DNA of 64,000 nucleotides from Clostridia bacterium (GTDB taxonomy: Bacteria; Bacillota; Clostridia; Christensenellales; CAG-138). The position numbers and the translations under genes were made by a program. The notes under the pieces are model-generated. The model searched no databases, had not been told where the DNA came from, and saw nothing but the letters and a program-made list of their open reading frames with translations. How positions within the stretch are numbered: position 1 is the first letter of the stretch; the number at the start of each line of letters is the position of its first letter. Below, one piece after another: positions 26,701 to 35,125 of the stretch. The stretch covers positions 124,001 through 188,000 of the forward strand of contig JAEDIC010000001.1 of NCBI GenBank assembly GCA_016292635.1, in the 5' to 3' direction.

Positions 26701-27200
26701 AGCTTAAATGCCGCCGCCGTGAACTTTTCCTCTCCCTCAAGGCCTGTCATCAGCCTGTCGAACTCCGGCTCGCCCAGCTTTTCCTCAATAAGCTCCTCCA
26801 TAGCCTCCCGGCGAAGAGCCTCCGCCTCCGCCTCCTCCGCCGCCCGGAAGGCGGGGTCAAGACCCACCCCCTGAAAGTGCCTTCGCACTATCCGGGCGCA
26901 GAATGCGTCAATGGTGGATATATCCGCCCGGCCTATCTGGGCGGCGGCAGCCATGAGCCTTTGGGGATCCTGGTGGTTTTCCGCAAGCTCCGTAAGTTTG
27001 GCCGCTATGCGCTTCTTCATCTCCGCCGCGGCGGAGCGGGTAAAGGTGACGACCAAAAACTTATCTATATCCGTTCCATCGGCAATAAGCCTTGCTATCC
27101 GCTCGGTAAGCACGGCGGTCTTGCCGCTGCCCGCGGCGGCGGAAACTATAGCCGCGCCGGTGGCCTGTATGGCTTTAAGCTGTTCATCCGTCCAGGCCAT
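23796..27200 (-). CDS. addA: ATP-dependent helicase/nuclease subunit A
   Basis: A 1134-residue subunit of the AddAB (RexAB) enzyme, which resects double-strand breaks up to Chi sites for RecA-dependent repair. A UvrD-type helicase core has Walker A SAAAGSGKTAVL, VDEYQDCNPVQ and VRIMSIHKSKGLEFPVV. The C-terminal RecB-like nuclease domain has QGIIDCCFLEDGQWVLIDYKTD. The length is near the family's usual 1150-1250. Its ATG lies 17 bases inside the end of addB, indicating translational coupling. Confidence 0.95.
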   Translation of the reverse strand: MAWTDEQLKAIQATGAAIVSAAAGSGKTAVLTERIARLIADGTDIDKFLVVTFTRSAAAEMKKRIAAKLTELAENHQDPQRLMAAAAQIGRADISTIDAFCARIVRRHFQGVGLDPAFRAAEEAEAEALRREAMEELIEEKLGEPEFDRLMTGLEGEEKFTAAAFKLYDFLCAQPDPLGWLKAAGTPDISDHSPAMEEYLFAAKEKLLRRAAIIEGRREEIRADYPETAQMLDEDIGAVEGLIKQDTYAAYASALNNIEFRRFAMKGADKYLREYINSPRKKLKEAIKEQQEKDFAKPLSLHMERIAALKPITDTLYSFMESYFALYGEKKRQEGLIDYSDMEHMALALLRDPAIAKEYRDRFSYVFVDEYQDCNPVQNEIFAALSREEDQFFVGDVKQSIYRFRMAEPALFTEKFDRLARRGGALLLSKNFRSATAVTDYVNSLFSRIMTRDTGGVDYDGSARLVPGREQRGGAELHILPRSLAPEYLDDIPDEESQSLLAAAEAEAVFAAGRIRELVDSAFTDRDGAERSYKYSDIVVLHSAPSSVAEVWVRTLSREGVPAYAEMSGGYFEAIEVQVFLNLLRIIDNPQQDIPLLSVLRSPIGGFDTEELILLRTEDRDGGFYRALQTAADKDTLLGAKAKSFLTRLNKWRNDAPLYDLVDFMAGLMDSTGFEDYASALPGGPSRRGNLEALLENAAAYGRRGQGIAGFLRFMDRAKSSGTVGAPRIASANVVRIMSIHKSKGLEFPVVILAGISRQFNDNDKKAHLAMDRELGIGIRPVRGNLRLMNIQHAAVTARLWRHQVAEQMRVLYVALTRASDRLIMIASLKDMDLMDSFSAPLTPAVISAARSYAHWILPAALLSPGENPLRDLMGMGYIEGEPDVDIHIHGGVHTEGAGALLPRERYLAIKARAMEQGSGIFEERFAWSYPYSADAALPSKVSVSDLAGNYPEIAEYPAFLRERAALRPVGRGTAAHTLMEHMTISSHTVDSIRQEIARLVDEDILTGTEAETISVERILSFFDSPLGRRMAASSRVERELPFNHRVSGRELLGADTDETVLLQGIIDCCFLEDGQWVLIDYKTDFVPKGRAKETASKHRRQLTLYKNALSALTGAEVKEMYIHFLSTGESVRM

Positions 27201-30200
27201 GGTCGTCCTCCTTTTTTTCTCCGCCGAAGAAATCTTCCTTCTTCAGTGGGTTAAGCTCTCTGTATCTGCAATCCGGCAGCTTAAGGTCAAAGCCGCATAC
27301 GCTTCTGCTTTCGCAGGTTTTGCATATATCCACGCCGCTCAATCCCCCCGTTCTCGCGGGGGAAGCCTCCGCCCGGCCCTCATATATGCGATGAAGCGTT
27401 TCGGCGCTCTTTTGCTTCGCGTAATCCATCACATGGTCAAGCTCGGCCTGGGTTACCAGTCCCTTTGCGCTTGAGTGGGTGGATATTACCTGCGCCTCCG
27501 GGTCGTTCCCCGCCGTTGCGCAAACCACGGAAGGCTCGGATAGTGTAAGGCCGCTTAAGCGAAACTGCTTCATTATCTCCCTTTGAAGCTGCTCCTCCTT
27601 ATCTATAACCGGATCCTGAACCTGCATATAATACATTCCGGCGGCCTTTGCCCCGCGCTCTGCGGCCTTTATCGCGGCGGCATAAAGAGGAAGCTGCAAC
27701 TTAAGGCCGTGATACAGCGAGGTATAGTCAAACTCCCCGCTCCCGGTCTTATAGTCCACTATGCGGTAATACTTTTCCCCTTCAATTTCGCAGCCGTCTA
27801 TACGGTCTATCCTGCCCCCCATGAGAAACTTTTCCCCTGTGGGCAGCTCTATTACAAGGGGTGGAAGCCCATCCTTCCCAAAGCGAACCTCCGTCCGCTC
27901 CGGGATGAATTCCCCTGCCCTGGCCTGGCGAACTATGGCCCTTGCGGTGGATTTTACCCGCCGCACAAGCCCCGCCATAATGGCGGAGTTTCGCCGGGAG
28001 CTTAAAAGCACTCCGCCGTTATGCTCGGCAATTACCCCGGGCATAAGCTCGTCCATCATCCTGTCGCAGTCCTCATCGGTCATGGCGCGTATATCCCTTT
28101 CCATGGCCATTTCCACAAAAGCCTCAAGGGCGCTGTGGCAAAAGCTGCCCTCGTCCACCCTGCGCTCCTTATACTCCTTACGCTCCTCCGCCTGCAGACC
28201 GTTCAGCACGAAATGGCGGAAGGGACAGGCGTTGAACCTTTCCAGCCTCGTTGCCGAGCCCATTATGCGGTCGCCGTACAGCCTTAAGGAGAGCTCATGG
28301 CCAAAGGGCTCGGGAGAGCAGCGGTGGTACAGGGCGCCTTCAATACGCAGCAGCGCTTCGTGGTGCTGTGCCTTTGAGCCATACCACGAAAGCAGTTCCT
28401 CAAGGTATTCCGGATATGGGCACATATCCCCCATTGCCCTAAGGCCTGAGGCAAGGGCGCCAATGCCGCTTTGGGGGCTTTGTGGGGCAGTGTCCTGAAG
28501 GCCGTTTTCCATGATAAGTCCCGGAAATATATCCAGCATCCTGTCCAGGACGGCGGCGGGCAACGCCCCATCGCTGCCTGCGGACATGGAACAGGATATA
28601 TACAGCCGCTCGGTGGGCTTTGCAAGGGCGCAGTATACGTCCATCAGCTCCACGTCTTCCCTATCCCGGCTGGAATCCCACGGGTTTATGCCCAACGCGG
28701 CAAGCTGACTGAGCTCATCGTCGGATATGAGGGAATCGTCCCTATAATACTTTGGGAAGCTGCCTTCATTTGCTCCCAGTATGAACATGGCCTTTATGCT
28801 TCTCGCCCTTGTGCGCCCCACGCTTCCTATAAGCACCTGATCCGCCGTTGCGGGTATGGCGTTTATCTCGTATGCATCCAGGCCCTCCCGGAATATCGCC
28901 CCGAATCGGCCCACCGACAGCCGCCCGTCCCCCATTATGGCGTGGAGCTGGTCAAGCACCGTCAAAAGCAGGCCGTACACCTGTGCGTTTTCCTCCGCCT
29001 GCTCGTGCCGCCCCTCCTTTCGCAATTCCTCCGCAAGCTCCGCCGTTTTCCGGTGCAGCTCTGTCTCCTCCATGTATGCGAAAAGCGCCTCCGCCTTTTT
29101 TGCGGCGGTGGGTGCGTTTACCAGGCTGTCCTTCAGCTTTATTATGGGGCTTACCACCCTTGCTCGGACCCTTTCCGCGTCCTCCTCGTCAAAGGGCTTC
29201 ATAAATGTGGTGTGCCGTATTCCCTTTTTAAGGCAGTAGTTTTCAAATGCGTCCCCTTCCTCAAGGGTAACGCCTGCAAGGCCGGTGCGTATATGCTCCA
29301 TAAGTGTGTTCAGGGTATATCCCCGCTCGGCGCAGCGTATGGCTGTGAGCAGCAGCCTTGCCCCAGGGTATGCGGAAAGCTTTCTTGCCCCATCCGAAAA
29401 GCAGGGTATTCCCCGCTTGGCAAATTCCCTGAGAAGCCGCCCTGTGTATGCGCCGTCCGTTGCCACCACAGCCATATCCCGATAGCGCAGGCCTTCCCTT
29501 GCCGCTTCCAATACAGCCTCCGCCGTCCAGCGGCATTCATCTCCCATGCCACGGCCTGAGAAAAGACGAATTCCCCCGGCGTCTCCCTCAAATGCATTAT
29601 AGGGATACGCGAAGGCCTCTTTTTCAAGGTGTATCAACTGGGGAGAAGCCTGCCGCACGGCGTCACCATCCGGCAGCTTTATTACATCTATTTTGAGGCC
29701 CTTCTCCTTAGCCGCGGCGTACAGCCTTGCGCAGGCCCGCCGCTCCGGGGCGAACACCCGCTCATCCCGGCTGCCGCTGTCCACCCGAAAGGTTATCGTC
29801 ATGCCCTCAGCCGCGTCCATCATGGCCTCCATAAGGCCGTAAAGCTGGGCGGTAAGCATATCAAAGCCGTCAATTATTACATGGCTGTCCTTTATAAAGC
29901 TTGTGGGCAGCGCCGCCTTAAGCGCGGCAAACACGTCCTCCGTGTCCATATACCTGTCCGCAAGGTAATCCTCGGTTTCTTTATACAGCATGGCAAGCTC
30001 GCTCAGCTTGCTTTTCAGGGGCGTCCCATCGGCAAGGGCCTCCGCTGCGGCCTGCAGCTGTTCCGGCGTTACCTCGAACCGCTTGCACATGGTAAAAAGC
30101 TCATCGCAGGAGGCGGCAAAGCCGGGGCTGTCCTGCACCCGGGAAAATATGCTTAGAGCCCTGCCCTGCTCGGTTATCACCTTTCGCACCGCCATGCGCC

Positions 30201-30456
30201 TGCCCTGCCGGGAAAGAAAACCCTGCACCCTGCCCTTGAGCACCCGCTCCGCCAGCGTGGTAAAAGAATAGACCGACACGTCCATAAGGCCCCCAAATTC
30301 CTCTGAGAGCAAGCGCTCGGTCTCAAATGTAAATTGTTCCGGCACGATAAGGGCTATCCTTGCCCCCTCCGCCAGCTTTTCCCCTATTATGCGGCGCACC
30401 CGCCGGCTTTTGCCTGAGCCTGAGCGGCCCTGCAAAAAGGTTATCCTTTCCCCCAT
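27184..30456 (-). CDS. addB: ATP-dependent nuclease subunit B
   Basis: A 1090-residue partner of AddA with an inactivated helicase fold, Chi recognition and a second nuclease. Walker A is GRSGSGKS at the N-terminus. The C-terminal nuclease motif has YYRIVDYKTGSG. The iron-sulfur cysteines characteristic of AddB are visible: FNACPFRHF and, near the end, CKTCESRSVCGFD. It begins 3 bases after the thpR stop, so thpR-addB-addA form one operon. Confidence 0.95.
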   Translation of the reverse strand: MGERITFLQGRSGSGKSRRVRRIIGEKLAEGARIALIVPEQFTFETERLLSEEFGGLMDVSVYSFTTLAERVLKGRVQGFLSRQGRRMAVRKVITEQGRALSIFSRVQDSPGFAASCDELFTMCKRFEVTPEQLQAAAEALADGTPLKSKLSELAMLYKETEDYLADRYMDTEDVFAALKAALPTSFIKDSHVIIDGFDMLTAQLYGLMEAMMDAAEGMTITFRVDSGSRDERVFAPERRACARLYAAAKEKGLKIDVIKLPDGDAVRQASPQLIHLEKEAFAYPYNAFEGDAGGIRLFSGRGMGDECRWTAEAVLEAAREGLRYRDMAVVATDGAYTGRLLREFAKRGIPCFSDGARKLSAYPGARLLLTAIRCAERGYTLNTLMEHIRTGLAGVTLEEGDAFENYCLKKGIRHTTFMKPFDEEDAERVRARVVSPIIKLKDSLVNAPTAAKKAEALFAYMEETELHRKTAELAEELRKEGRHEQAEENAQVYGLLLTVLDQLHAIMGDGRLSVGRFGAIFREGLDAYEINAIPATADQVLIGSVGRTRARSIKAMFILGANEGSFPKYYRDDSLISDDELSQLAALGINPWDSSRDREDVELMDVYCALAKPTERLYISCSMSAGSDGALPAAVLDRMLDIFPGLIMENGLQDTAPQSPQSGIGALASGLRAMGDMCPYPEYLEELLSWYGSKAQHHEALLRIEGALYHRCSPEPFGHELSLRLYGDRIMGSATRLERFNACPFRHFVLNGLQAEERKEYKERRVDEGSFCHSALEAFVEMAMERDIRAMTDEDCDRMMDELMPGVIAEHNGGVLLSSRRNSAIMAGLVRRVKSTARAIVRQARAGEFIPERTEVRFGKDGLPPLVIELPTGEKFLMGGRIDRIDGCEIEGEKYYRIVDYKTGSGEFDYTSLYHGLKLQLPLYAAAIKAAERGAKAAGMYYMQVQDPVIDKEEQLQREIMKQFRLSGLTLSEPSVVCATAGNDPEAQVISTHSSAKGLVTQAELDHVMDYAKQKSAETLHRIYEGRAEASPARTGGLSGVDICKTCESRSVCGFDLKLPDCRYRELNPLKKEDFFGGEKKEDDHGLDG

Positions 30457-30459
30457 AGG

Positions 30460-30996
30460 CTAAAACCTCTCACGATGCAGAGGGGTATACACCATGCGGC
30501 TGCCCTCCCTGACGCTTTCAAAAAGGGTTATGCCGCGCACCTGCATGGATGCGTTTGGGCTCAATCTCTCCAGCTCCCCCGCGCTTATATCGTCCAGCTC
30601 CACGCTGCGGCCAAGGGTTATATGCGGGGTAAACTGCTTGCGCTCCCGGGAAAAGCCACGGTCCGAAAGGGCGCTTTCCAGCGATTCGTACATGGCGCGA
30701 AGCTCCTCCATATCCCCAAGCACCTTAAGCACCGACGTGCTGCCCCGGCTGCCCTTTTCCAGAGCGGAATACTTGCCCAGGTGCAGCTCAAAGGGGCGTA
30801 TGCCGCGCACCGCCTCCGCCATTGCCTCCGCCGCCTCAACAAGGTTCTGGCTTTCTCCTATGAAATGCAATGTTATGTGGAAATTTTCCTTTGGCACGAA
30901 CCTGCCCCCGCTGGACAGCTGCTTTACTTCCTTTTGTATGCGGGCCACCTCATTTTTAAAGGACGCCGGCAGTTCTATGGCGATAAAAAGGCGCAT
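30460..30996 (-). CDS. thpR: RNA 2',3'-cyclic phosphodiesterase (2'-5' RNA ligase family)
   Basis: A 178-residue 2H-phosphoesterase with both catalytic HxTx motifs, HITLHF and HITLGR, and the N-terminal MRLFIAIELP typical of ThpR/LigT. It acts on 2',3'-cyclic phosphate or 2'-5' linkages in RNA. The ATG at 30996 is chosen because the GTG two codons upstream overlaps the AGGAGGG ribosome binding site. It heads the addB-addA operon. Confidence 0.9.
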   Translation of the reverse strand: MRLFIAIELPASFKNEVARIQKEVKQLSSGGRFVPKENFHITLHFIGESQNLVEAAEAMAEAVRGIRPFELHLGKYSALEKGSRGSTSVLKVLGDMEELRAMYESLESALSDRGFSRERKQFTPHITLGRSVELDDISAGELERLSPNASMQVRGITLFESVREGSRMVYTPLHRERF

Positions 30997-31054
30997 ATAC
31001 ACCCTCCTGTTTTTTGCTTTTTTATATTATAGCATATTTGGAGGGGGGCATCTT

Positions 31055-31086
31055 CTTCTTTTTCTTTTCCCGAAAAAAGGAGAGAA
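31055..31086 (-). repeat. Partial R1 hairpin A after mnmE
   Basis: A CTTCTTTTTC ... GGAGAGAAG dyad around TTCCCGAA, 14 bases beyond the mnmE stop and in the same relative position as full R1 elements, but with no hairpin B. It may act as the mnmE terminator. Confidence 0.5.
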
Positions 31087-31099
31087 GGCATTTTCCCCG

Positions 31100-32413
31100 C
31101 TACTTCCCCACGCAGAACCTGCTGAATATCCTTTGGATAACCTCCTCGTCGGCGCAAGCGCCGGTTATTTCGCCCAGAGAAAGCAGGCAGGCCCGAAGGT
31201 CCGTGGCGACGCATTCGGGATCCTCGGCCCGGAGTGCGGAAGCAAGGGCGGCGGATGCATTGGAAAGGGCGTCGATATGGCGAATGTTGGTAACAAGGGC
31301 GCTTTCGGTCTCCGGGGCGGTCAGCTCGCCTATTCGGTCTATGAGGGCGGATATGCCCTCCCCCGTTGCGGCGCTTACCGTTATGGCCTCAACCCCGTAC
31401 TTTTCCGCCTCCTTCGCCGCGGACGCGCCGTCGCTGATGTCGCTTTTGCATATTACGGCAATACGCTTTGCGCTGTGTGAAAGCAGGGCGGCTTCCTCCT
31501 CGGTTATGCCCTGCCCCCCGTCAATGGCGATGAGCAGAAGGTCCGCCTTGTCCACCGTTTCCCGGGCGCGGGATATGCCTATGCTTTCCGCCTGATTGTC
31601 CGAATCCCTAAGGCCCGCCGTATCAAACAGCCTTGCGGTTATGCCGTTTATCAGGAGGGCGCCTTCTATTATATCACGGGTGGTGCCCGCCTCTGGGGTA
31701 ACGATGGCCCGTTCCTCTCCCAGCATGGCGTTGAACAGGGTGGATTTGCCCGCATTGGGCCTGCCCAGTATGGCTATCTTTACCCCCTCGCGCACCATAC
31801 GGGAAGCAAACCCGTTTTGAATAAGCCTGTCAAGCTCCTCTTTTACCTTTGCCATATCCCCGGGCAATGAGGAAAACACGTCCTCCTCCAGCTCCTCGGG
31901 GTAATCTATTGCGGCGTCCACGCCGGAAAGCAGGTCGGTAACCTTGTCCTGTATGGCAAATATCATATCGCTCAGGCTGCCCCTTAGCTGCTCCAGCGCC
32001 GAGGCCGCCCCACGGGAGGAGGATGCGCACACAAGGTCCATCACCGCCTCCGCCCGGGTAAGGTCCATTTTTCCGTTTAAAAACGCCCGCTGGGTAAACT
32101 CTCCCGGCGCTGCGGGGCGAAGGCCGGTTTTGCCGATGGCGCCAAGGACCCTTTTTGATACCGCATAGCCCCCGTGAATGAAAAGCTCCGCCATTTCTTC
32201 CCCGGTATAGCTGTTTGGCGCGGCAAAGTACACGCCCATGCCGTCGTCAACAGGGGTATCCCCGTCCACGATAATCCCATGGGTCATGTATTTGTGCTGT
32301 ATTTTCCCTTTGAATACCTTTTCAAGGCCGGTTTTCGCCTCAGGGCCGGATATGCGTATTACCGCTATGGCTCCGCCTATGGGCGTTGCAAGTGCGTAAA
32401 TGGTGTCGTTCAT
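31100..32413 (-). CDS. mnmE: tRNA modification GTPase
   Basis: A 437-residue protein that, with MnmG, installs the cmnm5 group on wobble uridine 34. The N-terminal tetrahydrofolate-binding domain starts MNDTIYALATPIGGAIAVIRISG. The GTPase domain has GRPNAGKST, DTAGLRD and a G4 motif reading CKSD instead of NKxD. The C-terminus FCVGK carries the cysteine of the CxGK motif. mnmG is not next to it. Its ATG follows AGGAGACCCC. In Firmicutes mnmE usually lies near oriC, which agrees with the parAB and parS sites in this window. Confidence 0.95.
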   Translation of the reverse strand: MNDTIYALATPIGGAIAVIRISGPEAKTGLEKVFKGKIQHKYMTHGIIVDGDTPVDDGMGVYFAAPNSYTGEEMAELFIHGGYAVSKRVLGAIGKTGLRPAAPGEFTQRAFLNGKMDLTRAEAVMDLVCASSSRGAASALEQLRGSLSDMIFAIQDKVTDLLSGVDAAIDYPEELEEDVFSSLPGDMAKVKEELDRLIQNGFASRMVREGVKIAILGRPNAGKSTLFNAMLGEERAIVTPEAGTTRDIIEGALLINGITARLFDTAGLRDSDNQAESIGISRARETVDKADLLLIAIDGGQGITEEEAALLSHSAKRIAVICKSDISDGASAAKEAEKYGVEAITVSAATGEGISALIDRIGELTAPETESALVTNIRHIDALSNASAALASALRAEDPECVATDLRACLLSLGEITGACADEEVIQRIFSRFCVGK

Positions 32414-32686
32414 GGGGTCTCCTTTTTGTGGGAATGGGTCTTTTTTGGTTTTTTCCTTTCTTTTCGCTGGAAAAGGCCGTTTTAAATACCATCGGCTCCA
32501 CTGCGCGGCGGGCGTATCTTTTTTATAATTCTAATATTACCCTCCCCCGAATGCATATTCAAGGCCGTGATGGAGACGACATATGACAAAATGCGAAAAA
32601 TTTCCCTGTTAAATATATTATGCCCCTGTATTTTCCACCCCAACGTATAGTATAATATAAAATACTGAATAGTGGAGGTTTCGCCC

Positions 32687-33793
32687 ATGAGATTGACCGT
32701 AGATACACAGGAACTCAACGCCGTATTGGCAGTGGCGTCAAAAGCCCTCAGCACAAAGTCCACAGTAAGCATACTGGAAGGCATATACATGGCTGCTGAA
32801 AAAGGCGAGCTGCTGCTCCGCTGTACTGACCTTTCATTGCAGATAGAAGCCACCATTGGGGCAAATATTGAAAAGAGCGGCGCCTGTGTTCTTCCCGGCA
32901 GACTGTTTACCGACCTTGCCCGCAAGCTGCCCGGCGAGGAGACCATATTTACCCTGGAAAAATCCTCGATGCTTGTGGAAAGCGGCAGGGCCACCACCAC
33001 CATGCAGACGGAAAACGCCAAGGATTACATCAGTATGCCGGAGGTCCATAAGGAATTCTCCATAACCATATCCAAGCCCGCTCTCAAGAATATGATTCGC
33101 CAGAGCATATTTGCCACCGCACAGGACGATTCCAAACCTATACTGCGGGGCGTATTGCTGGAAATGGACGACGATGAGCTGAGCATGGTGGCGCTGGACG
33201 GATACCGCCTTGCCCGCCGCAGAGAAAAGGTAAAGGTCAGCGGCGAATTTAAAAACTCCGTCCTGCCCTCCCGTGGCCTCCTTGAGATAAGCCGCATACT
33301 GGACGATAACGACGAGGATATAAACCTCATCTTCTCCCGCACCCACGTTATGATAGACATGGGCTGCACCCGCATAATCACCCGCCTTATGGACGGCGAA
33401 TTCATACGCTATCGCCAGATACTTCCCACAGGCCACACCACCCGCGTCCGCGCGAACAGGCAGGAGCTGCTGGACAGTATAGATCGTGTATCCCTCATGG
33501 CAAGGGAAAGCAAGAAGAACCATATAAAGTTTTCCTTTGAGGAAAAGACCCTTACCATAACAGCAAACAGCGAAATAGGCAACAGCCAGGAAATAATCTC
33601 CATCGACCGTGTCGGCAGCGATCTTGACATCGCCTTCAACGCCAAATATTTCAGCGATGTGCTGAAGGTGCTGGATGAAGAATATGTAACATTGGAGATG
33701 AACAGCAATATCAGCCCCTGCGTGGTATTGCCGGAAAACGGCAACGAGTATTATTACCTCATACTCCCCGTTCGCCTGTTCACCGCATCCTGA
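32687..33793 (+). CDS. dnaN: DNA polymerase III sliding clamp (beta subunit)
   Basis: A 368-residue protein with three clamp domains in the usual order; the start MRLTVDTQELNAVLAVASKALSTKST-like region and the end YYYLILPVRLF are typical. It encircles DNA and tethers polymerases. The ATG at 32687 follows GTGGAGG; a GTG at 32672 lies inside that ribosome binding site. A TATAAT at 32651-32656 lies upstream. dnaN normally follows dnaA, but here it is divergent from mnmE and dnaA is not in the window. Confidence 0.96.
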   Translation: MRLTVDTQELNAVLAVASKALSTKSTVSILEGIYMAAEKGELLLRCTDLSLQIEATIGANIEKSGACVLPGRLFTDLARKLPGEETIFTLEKSSMLVESGRATTTMQTENAKDYISMPEVHKEFSITISKPALKNMIRQSIFATAQDDSKPILRGVLLEMDDDELSMVALDGYRLARRREKVKVSGEFKNSVLPSRGLLEISRILDDNDEDINLIFSRTHVMIDMGCTRIITRLMDGEFIRYRQILPTGHTTRVRANRQELLDSIDRVSLMARESKKNHIKFSFEEKTLTITANSEIGNSQEIISIDRVGSDLDIAFNAKYFSDVLKVLDEEYVTLEMNSNISPCVVLPENGNEYYYLILPVRLFTAS

Positions 33794-33804
33794 TAAAAAA
33801 TACG

Positions 33805-33837
33805 CCGGGAGAAGGCAGCACCTTTTCCCGGTTTTCT
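33805..33837 (+). terminator. Rho-independent terminator after dnaN
   Basis: An 11-bp stem with one G-U pair (CCGGGAGAAGG at 33805-33815 with CCTTTTCCCGG at 33821-33831), loop CAGCA, then TTTTCTT. Confidence 0.8.
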
Positions 33838-33920
33838 TATATGCATTATTTCTCTTTTACCGGTAAAAACATACAAACAACAACATTTTGGCCGAATACG
33901 ATATATTTTCAAAAAAAGTC

Positions 33921-33949
33921 TTGCAAAGTGCCTGCCTATTATGTATAAT
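33921..33949 (+). promoter_or_regulatory. Promoter of the tRNA-Thr gene
   Basis: TTGCAA (33921-33926), a 17-base spacer and TATAAT (33944-33949), ending 17 bases before the mature tRNA 5' end. This is a good sigma-A-type promoter. Confidence 0.75.
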
Positions 33950-33966
33950 ACAAACGTTGCGAAATC

Positions 33967-34043
33967 GCTGGTGTAGCTCAGTTGGTAGAGCGCGTCATTG
34001 GTAATGACGAGGTTCATGGGTCCGACTCCCATCACCAGCTCCA
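33967..34043 (+). tRNA. tRNA-Thr (anticodon GGU)
   Basis: GCTGGTG/CACCAGC acceptor stem, D-arm TAGCTCAGTTGGTAGAGC, anticodon arm CGTCA-TTGGTAA-TGACG with anticodon GGT, a T-arm with a GGTCCGACTCC-type loop, and encoded CCA. Length is 77 bases. It decodes ACC/ACU. Confidence 0.95.
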
Positions 34044-34050
34044 AACAGAA

Positions 34051-34079
34051 AACCACCCTTGAGGGTGGTTTTTCTTTTG
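34051..34079 (+). terminator. Rho-independent terminator after tRNA-Thr
   Basis: An AACCACCC/GGGTGGTT stem (34051-34058 with 34063-34070), loop TTGA, then TTTCTTTTG. Confidence 0.85.
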
Positions 34080-34215
34080 TTTTTTATTGAGAGGAATCTG
34101 AGGCGGAGATCCCATGGCTGATATGCCTCAAAGTAATATCATAATCGGTTAATATATGATACAATTTTATTTAATTAAGAAACATTTCCATATCATATCA
34201 AAAAGGGCGGAAAAT

Positions 34216-34395
34216 ATGAGAAACATAATACTGAATCACAATTTGCACGGCAGGCGTAAAGCGCGATATTACCGGCACTGTTACAGGCCCTTTATTGCCG
34301 GAGGAGTGGACTGGCGAAGGGTGTTAAATGTGAGTGGAAAGGCTTTTTTTATTTTAATACTTGTGATGTTCTGCATATATTGCTTATTTAATTGA
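34216..34395 (+). CDS. Possible small membrane protein
   Basis: A 59-residue frame from the ATG at 34216, preceded by AGGGCGGAAA, a mediocre ribosome binding site. It is basic at the N-terminus (HGRRKARYYRHCYRP) with a single C-terminal membrane segment (AFFILILVMFCIYCLF). I do not recognise it. Its place at the edge of the AT-rich candidate origin makes coding status uncertain. Confidence 0.35.
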   Translation: MRNIILNHNLHGRRKARYYRHCYRPFIAGGVDWRRVLNVSGKAFFILILVMFCIYCLFN

Positions 34396-34859
34396 TGTGT
34401 ATAAATACGGCGGTAATTACGCACATATTAATCAACAATATGTGAACAAGCCATATTGATAAATATTGATAATTGTTTGCTCTGCATTTTTTATGCCCAA
34501 CCAGCACAAATTATGCAGGTATATGCGTATTGATTAATCAACAAAATATGGATAACCCCATTGATACCATCATTGATAATTTCCCGCCGTTGATAAGATG
34601 GAAAAAGCGGCGCTTTACCAACCCATATCCAACATCTTTCCAATATTGATTTTTGTCATTTTTACCAGTGTTTGTCTGTCTTTTTCAATTTACCAACATT
34701 TTCAACGTCACTACGACTACCTACTACTATACTAATAATATAATAATCGTAAAAAGAAATGAGCGGCGGTAAATACATCCTCATTTTTAATCATTTCGTG
34801 TTATCAACAAACAAGGCGAATAATACCGATAACTCCGGCTAAGGCTTTTCAATATTTGA
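34396..34859. other. Candidate replication origin (oriC)
   Basis: A 460-base gene-free, very AT-rich stretch downstream of dnaN. It has many TTGATAA/TTATCAA-type words (for example 34455-34475, 34571-34596), near-consensus DnaA boxes (ATATGGATAA at about 34545-34554; TTATCAACA at 34801-34809, one mismatch each from TTATCCACA), and at 34711-34749 a tract of CTA/ACT/TAA trinucleotides resembling a DnaA-trio. No exact TTATCCACA is present and dnaA is not adjacent, so this remains a candidate. Confidence 0.4.
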
Positions 34860-35107
34860 AAAACGCACTAAAGTGGTTTATTTGGTATTCTATCCAAACT
34901 TTCGTTTTTTATCTTTTTGCTTCTTTTCTGAGAAAAGGAAGAGAAAGAAAGATAATAAAGCCGATCTTATTTCCGCCAAAAAACAAATTTGGCCTCCCGT
35001 AGAGGCCAAATTTGGAAAACCCACTAAAGTGGCTTATTCGGTGTTCTAACCATACTTTCGCTTCTTTTTCTCCTTTCTTTTCTCGTAAGAAGAAAGAGAA
35101 AAAGAAG
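34860..35107 (-). repeat. R1 intergenic repeat, copy 3 (one and a half units)
   Basis: In minus orientation from the livF stop: hairpin A (35061-35107), spacer with CACTTTAGTG, hairpin B (34985-34996 with 35002-35013, perfect arms), then a second degenerate hairpin A (about 34917-34950) and another spacer copy (34860-34905) without hairpin B. The two spacers are clearly similar, suggesting tandem duplication of the unit. Confidence 0.85.
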
Positions 35108-35125
35108 ATAACATAAAGATGTAAA

